Shown here in pieces: positions 60,329 to 64,000 of a stretch of DNA of 64,000 bases. The stretch's first letter is position 1. Each line of letters opens with the position of its first letter. This DNA is from Paenarthrobacter nicotinovorans (GTDB taxonomy: Bacteria > Actinomycetota > Actinomycetes > Actinomycetales > Micrococcaceae). A model generated the notes under the pieces. The model had not been told where the DNA came from. It searched no databases and saw nothing but the letters and a program-made list of their open reading frames with translations. The position numbers and the translations under genes were made by a program. The stretch lies in contig NZ_CP089293.1 of NCBI RefSeq assembly GCF_021919345.1, positions 4,252,185-4,316,184 on the forward strand, given 5' to 3'.

Positions 60329-60979
60329 CTACGCCGTCTTTCCGTGCTTCTTGACGATAATCCTCACCACAGTGGTGGGTTCTTCCAGCAGCTCCTGCCC
60401 GCAAACCACGACAGACGTTTCCACGCCCCCGAGCTTGCGGATGACTTTGCCGGCCTTCTCTATCTCTTCAGAAGCACTGCGACCCTTGATGGCCACTACC
60501 TCTCCGCTGCCGTTAAGCAACGGGATGGTCAGCCCGGCCAGATTGGTCAGCGCTGATACAGCCCTGGCTGTGACGACGTCAGCGTCCACCATGCCTACGG
60601 CCAACTCGGCACGTGTCCGCATGATGGTGACGTTGTCCAGTCCCAGGTCATCCACCACTTCCTGAAGCCAGATGACTCGACGTTCCAAGGGTTCAATCAA
60701 GGTCAACTCGAGATCCGGGCGGGCTATGGCAAGGCAGAGACCAGGTAGCCCGGCGCCGGAACCGACGTCGGCAACGTGGCTGTTCCTTGCGATGGCGGAC
60801 TCGATCACTGCACAGTTGAGAACATGCCTGCTCCACAAACGGGGAACCTCGCGCGGGCCAATCAGCCCACGTTCTGTTCCTGACGTGGCCAGGTGCTCAA
60901 CGTAGCGCTTGGCAAGATCCAGGCGCTCCCCAAAGATCTTCTCTGCAGCTGCCAGTTCTGCTGCGGTGATTTCGACCAT
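60329..60979 (-). CDS. rsmG: 16S rRNA (guanine527-N7)-methyltransferase RsmG
   Basis: A 216-residue GidB family enzyme. SAM-binding motif VADVGSGAGLPGLCLAIARPD near residue 68, followed by LTLIEPLERRVIWLQEV and RAELAVGMVDADVVTARAVSAL. It methylates G527 of 16S rRNA. It lies 5 bp after jag in the rpmH-to-parB string. The 153-bp gap before parA probably holds the parAB promoter. Confidence 0.96.
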   Translation of the reverse strand: MVEITAAELAAAEKIFGERLDLAKRYVEHLATSGTERGLIGPREVPRLWSRHVLNCAVIESAIARNSHVADVGSGAGLPGLCLAIARPDLELTLIEPLERRVIWLQEVVDDLGLDNVTIMRTRAELAVGMVDADVVTARAVSALTNLAGLTIPLLNGSGEVVAIKGRSASEEIEKAGKVIRKLGGVETSVVVCGQELLEEPTTVVRIIVKKHGKTA

Positions 60980-60984
60980 GGGCT

Positions 60985-61536
60985 CTAGTCAGCCGAAACG
61001 ACGATGTGACGGCCAGCGCCTTCGCCTTCGGACTCGGAGACGAATCCAAGATCAGCCACGGCATCATGGACAATCTTGCGCTCGTAAGCGCTCATCGGTT
61101 CGAGGGCCACAGTCCCGCCGTCTGCCTTAACCTTGGCCACTGCGTCTTCGGCGATCTGCTGGAGAACGCCTGCGCGCTCCTTGCGGTAGCCGTTGATGTC
61201 CAGCACCAGGCGTGAGCGGGTCTCGGTAGCGGAGAGAACGGAGAGGCGGGCGAGTTCCTGCAGGGCCTCGAGGACCTCACCGTCGCGCCCCACCAGGCTG
61301 TCCAGGGCCTCAGACTCTTCGTCCGTACCGATGGAGATGTAAGTACGTCCGTTCCGGACCTCAATGTCGATGTCGCCGTCGATGTCGGCTATATCAAGAA
61401 GTTCTTCGAGGTAGTCGGCGGCGATGTCGCCTTCCTCTTCCAAGCGGCTTGCCGTCTTGGATTGCGTCTCTTCCTGGGAGTCATCCTGCTCTTCAGTCAC
61501 GGCGGCGATAACTTCTTCAGTGCTCTCGGCAGACAT
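60985..61536 (-). CDS. jag: RNA-binding protein Jag/KhpB (KH and R3H domains)
   Basis: A 183-residue protein. An acidic N-terminal stretch is followed by a KH domain with VGRDGEVLEALQELARL near residue 85 and an R3H domain with the conserved LEPMSAYERKIVHDAV near 150. It binds RNA in partnership with KhpA and affects cell elongation in Gram-positives. Its ATG overlaps the yidC stop by one base (TAATG). Confidence 0.94.
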   Translation of the reverse strand: MSAESTEEVIAAVTEEQDDSQEETQSKTASRLEEEGDIAADYLEELLDIADIDGDIDIEVRNGRTYISIGTDEESEALDSLVGRDGEVLEALQELARLSVLSATETRSRLVLDINGYRKERAGVLQQIAEDAVAKVKADGGTVALEPMSAYERKIVHDAVADLGFVSESEGEGAGRHIVVSAD

Positions 61537-62513
61537 TACTTCTTCTTCCTGTTCTTACGTTGTGGCTGGACGCGCTGGGCACGGGCTTCGGCAGCGGCGG
61601 CTGCAGCAGCTTCGGCTTCGGCAGCGGCGTCCGCGGCTTTCTTGCCACCCAGCAGCGGGGGCAGGCCCTTGGCAGCGCGGCGCTCTTCAAGTGCCTTCGC
61701 GGCCGGTGAGCCCGGGGTAGGCATACGGCGAATGACGAAGAACTGCTGTCCCATGGTCCAGAGGTTAGTGGTGGTCCAGTAGATGAGGACACCGATCGGG
61801 AAGTTGATGCCACCGATACCGAAGACGAGCGGCAGGATGTAGAGCATCATCTTCTGCTGGCGCATGAACGGGCTGGCCATAGCTTCTTCGGACATGTTCT
61901 TGGCCATGATCTGCTTCTGGGTGATGAACTGCGAAGCGGTCATGGCGACGATCATCACGATCGAAAGTACCCAGACCGTAACGTCATTGCCGCCAGCCCC
62001 GCCGTGCAGCAAGGATGCTGACAGAGGCGCGCCGAAGATGCTGGACTGATCGAACTGCACCACTTGTTCGTGGCTCATGGCACCGACGCCTTGGCCCTCC
62101 TTGGCGTTGGTGGAGATACCCGACAACACCTGGAACAACGCGAAGAAGAACGGCATCTGGATCAGCATCGGCAGACAGGCCGAGAACGGGTTGGTGCCGT
62201 GCTTCTTGTACAGCGCCATCTGCTCCTGGGCCATGGCCTGGCGGGAGAGCTGATCAGTCTTGCCCTTGTACTTGGTCTGCAGCTTCTTCAAGTCCGGCTG
62301 CAGCAGCTGCATGCCGCGCTGCGCCTTGATCTGCTTCACGAACACAGGAATCAGGGCAGCACGGATCACCAGCACAAGGCCGATAATCGACAAGGTCCAC
62401 GTCCAGCCGTTGGCGGCGGGCAAGCCGATGAAGCTCAGTCCGTCGTGGAAGGCAACCATGATGATTGACACCAGCCACTTGAACGGAAACATGATCGTTC
62501 CAAAGAAGTCCAT
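61536..62513 (-). CDS. yidC: Membrane protein insertase YidC
   Basis: A 325-residue Oxa1/YidC without the large periplasmic domain of Gram-negatives. About five membrane segments, including the conserved IRAALIPVFVKQIKAQRGMQ region and SACLPMLIQMPFFFALFQ. The C-terminal Lys/Arg- and Ala-rich tail can contact ribosomes. It inserts proteins into the cytoplasmic membrane. It is coupled to jag and lies 16 bp after yidD. Confidence 0.96.
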   Translation of the reverse strand: MDFFGTIMFPFKWLVSIIMVAFHDGLSFIGLPAANGWTWTLSIIGLVLVIRAALIPVFVKQIKAQRGMQLLQPDLKKLQTKYKGKTDQLSRQAMAQEQMALYKKHGTNPFSACLPMLIQMPFFFALFQVLSGISTNAKEGQGVGAMSHEQVVQFDQSSIFGAPLSASLLHGGAGGNDVTVWVLSIVMIVAMTASQFITQKQIMAKNMSEEAMASPFMRQQKMMLYILPLVFGIGGINFPIGVLIYWTTTNLWTMGQQFFVIRRMPTPGSPAAKALEERRAAKGLPPLLGGKKAADAAAEAEAAAAAAAEARAQRVQPQRKNRKKK

Positions 62514-62529
62514 ACGATATCCCTATTCG

Positions 62530-62952
62530 TTAGGCCGCAGTGCGGCCTTCTTCATCAGCCTGAGCAGCCAGGAACTGGTCCGGATTGTTCAGTACAACAA
62601 TTGTGGGCGTCCGGCCTTCGGGCCAATGACGATGGCCGGCGGGGACATGGTCCACTCCACCGGCGTTCCAGGGGTGGCATTTGGCGAGCCTCCTGGCTGC
62701 CAGCCAGCTGCCCTTCACGGCGCCATGCACCGTCACTGCTTCCAAGGCATATGCCGAGCAGGAGGGAAAGAAGCGGCAAACCTGGCCGTACAGGGGTGAG
62801 ATCACCTTGCGGTATGTCTTCAGCAGGATGATCAGGATGTTGCGGGGCAGCTCCCAGAGGAATGTGCCCACCGCCGCCGAGAGGCTCCGCCGGGGAACCT
62901 TCCCGGAGGGGTCGCTTGAGGAAGGAACGACGGCGGTGCTTATGTCATGCAC
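62530..62952 (-). CDS. yidD: Membrane protein insertion efficiency factor YidD
   Basis: A 140-residue protein from GTG 62952, with GGAAGGG at good distance; it overlaps the rnpA stop by 8 bp. The YidD core is LKTYRKVISPLYGQVCRFFPSCSAYALEAV and CHPWNAGGVDHVP, with conserved cysteines. An extended N-terminus of about 40 residues and an acidic tail are actinobacterial features. It helps YidC-dependent insertion. Confidence 0.92.
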   Translation of the reverse strand: MHDISTAVVPSSSDPSGKVPRRSLSAAVGTFLWELPRNILIILLKTYRKVISPLYGQVCRFFPSCSAYALEAVTVHGAVKGSWLAARRLAKCHPWNAGGVDHVPAGHRHWPEGRTPTIVVLNNPDQFLAAQADEEGRTAA

Positions 62953-63355
62953 GCGGTGTCCCTTCCGTTGTGGTGCCGTTGTGTTCGGTCGAAGCATTGC
63001 GTGGAACTGAGCCACTCAATCGCTTCGTCGTCACTGCCAGTGCGGCGTTGTAGTCCGAAAGCAACTGCTCCCAGCTCGCATTTGCAGCTGCGGGCAGTGC
63101 CCGGACCACGACCGCCAGGCCCGTTCCATGCGTATGCAAGGAAAGTGCGCCTGCTTCTCTCAGTCTCCTCTTAACGAGGTTCCTGGTCACGGCGTTCCCG
63201 ACGGCTTTGGAGACAATGAAGCCGATTCGACTCGGCTCCCCGGCTCCGATAGGAGCCGTATATAACACTAAGTTCCGGCGTCCATTGCGGACGCCGGAAC
63301 GTACAGTTGTTGAAAAGTCGGTAGACGTCCGCAGACGGTTAGGGGTGGCTAGCAC
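62945..63355 (-). CDS. rnpA: Ribonuclease P protein component
   Basis: A 136-residue RnpA starting from GTG 63355 (MLATPNRLRTSTDFSTTVRSG). The RNR signature KAVGNAVTRNLVKRRLREA is at about residues 48-66. It forms RNase P with the RNA subunit for tRNA 5' maturation. The gene is directly downstream of rpmH, as in nearly all bacteria. Confidence 0.96.
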   Translation of the reverse strand: MLATPNRLRTSTDFSTTVRSGVRNGRRNLVLYTAPIGAGEPSRIGFIVSKAVGNAVTRNLVKRRLREAGALSLHTHGTGLAVVVRALPAAANASWEQLLSDYNAALAVTTKRLSGSVPRNASTEHNGTTTEGTPRA

Positions 63356-63396
63356 CGTCGAACCCGCAAATAGACCCTGACCGACAAGTCAGTTAT

Positions 63397-63534
63397 TTAC
63401 GCCGACAGTTCGACGCGGCCCTTGCCGCGACGGGCAGCCAGGATGGCGCGGCCGGCACGGGTGCGCATACGAAGGCGGAAGCCGTGCTTCTTGGCCCGAC
63501 GGCGGTTATTCGGCTGAAAAGTCCGCTTGCTCAC
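63397..63534 (-). CDS. rpmH: 50S ribosomal protein L34
   Basis: A 45-residue L34 ([19 protein letters not shown], then [17 protein letters not shown]), starting at a GTG at 63534. It is the first gene of the rpmH-rnpA-yidD-yidC-jag-rsmG series, and its promoter lies in the origin region to the right. Confidence 0.97.
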   Translation of the reverse strand: MSKRTFQPNNRRRAKKHGFRLRMRTRAGRAILAARRGKGRVELSA

Positions 63535-64000
63535 GTTAGTTACTCCAGTGGATCAAAGGTGCGCCCACCCGATCAAAAAAGGGGAAGAACTGGCCGACGC
63601 TAAGTTTTGTATGTGCCTGCCGCCGTTGCCTTCCGAACGATGAACGTACGGGGTTACAACTGATCTCAAAAGCGGACACAAAGGACTTCACAACGTTAGG
63701 GCAAAAAGGCACCCACAGTCAAACCGGGAGCCTGCCGCGCATCTATCCACAGTTGTGTTCAACAGCGGCTTCAAGCCTGTGGATGAAGTGGCTCACAGAG
63801 CGTTTTGCAGAACCACAACAGTGTAATTATCCACAGGCAACTTCCCAGCTATCTTCTGGCGATTTCATCCCCTAGAGTGGCTCAGTAGCCCATTGTCCAC
63901 CCGCTGTGCATAACTCTGTGGATTAACGCCCGGACCAGCGCCCGCCTGAGACACCTCGGCTGCCAGCAACGCCGGCAAGCAAGTATTTAGGAACTGATTG
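63535..64000. other. oriC region (left part), between rpmH and dnaA
   Basis: Non-coding, AT-richer stretch with several DnaA boxes: CTATCCACA (63743), TGTGGATGA (63778), TTATCCACA (63827, perfect), TTGTCCACC (63893), TGTGCATAA (63905) and TGTGGATTA (63917). The rpmH promoter and probably the dnaA promoter are here. The window ends before dnaA, so the origin is incomplete. Confidence 0.85.

Overview
The window comes from the chromosome of a high-GC actinobacterium of the Micrococcaceae, most likely Arthrobacter or Paenarthrobacter. The evidence is the GC-rich codon use, many ATGA/GTGA-coupled operons, the IclR, DeoR and NarL-type regulators, and the gene order next to the origin. The right end runs trxB-trxA-(gap)-parB-parA-rsmG-jag-yidC-yidD-rnpA-rpmH, followed by a DnaA-box-rich tract that is the left part of oriC; dnaA itself lies just beyond base 64000. 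The block pcnA/cca - NUDIX - murJ - pseudokinase-like protein - trxBA is the same order as in Mycobacterium. A sigM-like gene, a DUF6049-like gene and cwlM, which Mycobacterium has here, are absent.

Layout. 1-3.7 kb: start of a possible methyltransferase, a two-gene ABC exporter, a PhzF-like isomerase and a DUF1801 protein. 3.7-5.1 kb: an intact IS30-family insertion sequence with long imperfect ends. 5.1-7.0 kb: the rpsF-ssb-rpsR-rplI operon (minus strand), then tRNA-Leu(GAG). 7.4-18 kb: metabolic accessory genes, namely a small membrane protein with a DUF1345 protein, a GabP-like permease, an M18 aminopeptidase, a Tat-lipoprotein intradiol dioxygenase, a cyclase/IclR cluster, and an operon of amino acid permease, alanine racemase and IclR regulator. 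18-24.4 kb: a two-component system with an ABC-2 transporter, then a PAP2-diacylglycerol kinase fusion divergent from a second PAP2 phosphatase. 24.3-31.8 kb: MFS/DeoR pair, two 32-bp tandem repeat arrays, an ABC-F protein, an FAD monooxygenase and a MecA-type penicillin-binding lipoprotein. 31.9-40.9 kb: a 1282-residue secreted GH31 enzyme, a second two-component system divergent from an FtsX-type ABC transporter, and an HxlR regulator divergent from an NAD(P)H-binding reductase. 40.9-45.4 kb: phytoene-desaturase-like oxidoreductase, GT87 glycosyltransferase, three candidate small ORFs and a histidine phosphatase.

The most unusual part is 53.0-57.8 kb. This stretch of almost 5 kb has no convincing gene and lower GC, and lies between trxA and parB. 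It carries eight intact 14-bp parS cores and one degenerate site; a ninth intact core lies inside parA. In its middle are two DnaA-box clusters that share an exact 23-bp direct repeat. It looks like a dedicated centromere with origin-like DnaA-binding sequence beside the ParAB genes.

Other notable signals are a sigma-R-type promoter (GGAAT-N18-GTT) in front of trxBA, placed so that the mRNA would begin on the GTG of a 17-codon upstream ORF whose stop overlaps the trxB start; a separate truncated pseudokinase-discoidin protein after murJ; and a Cys-containing HxlR regulator facing a reductase gene across an inverted repeat.
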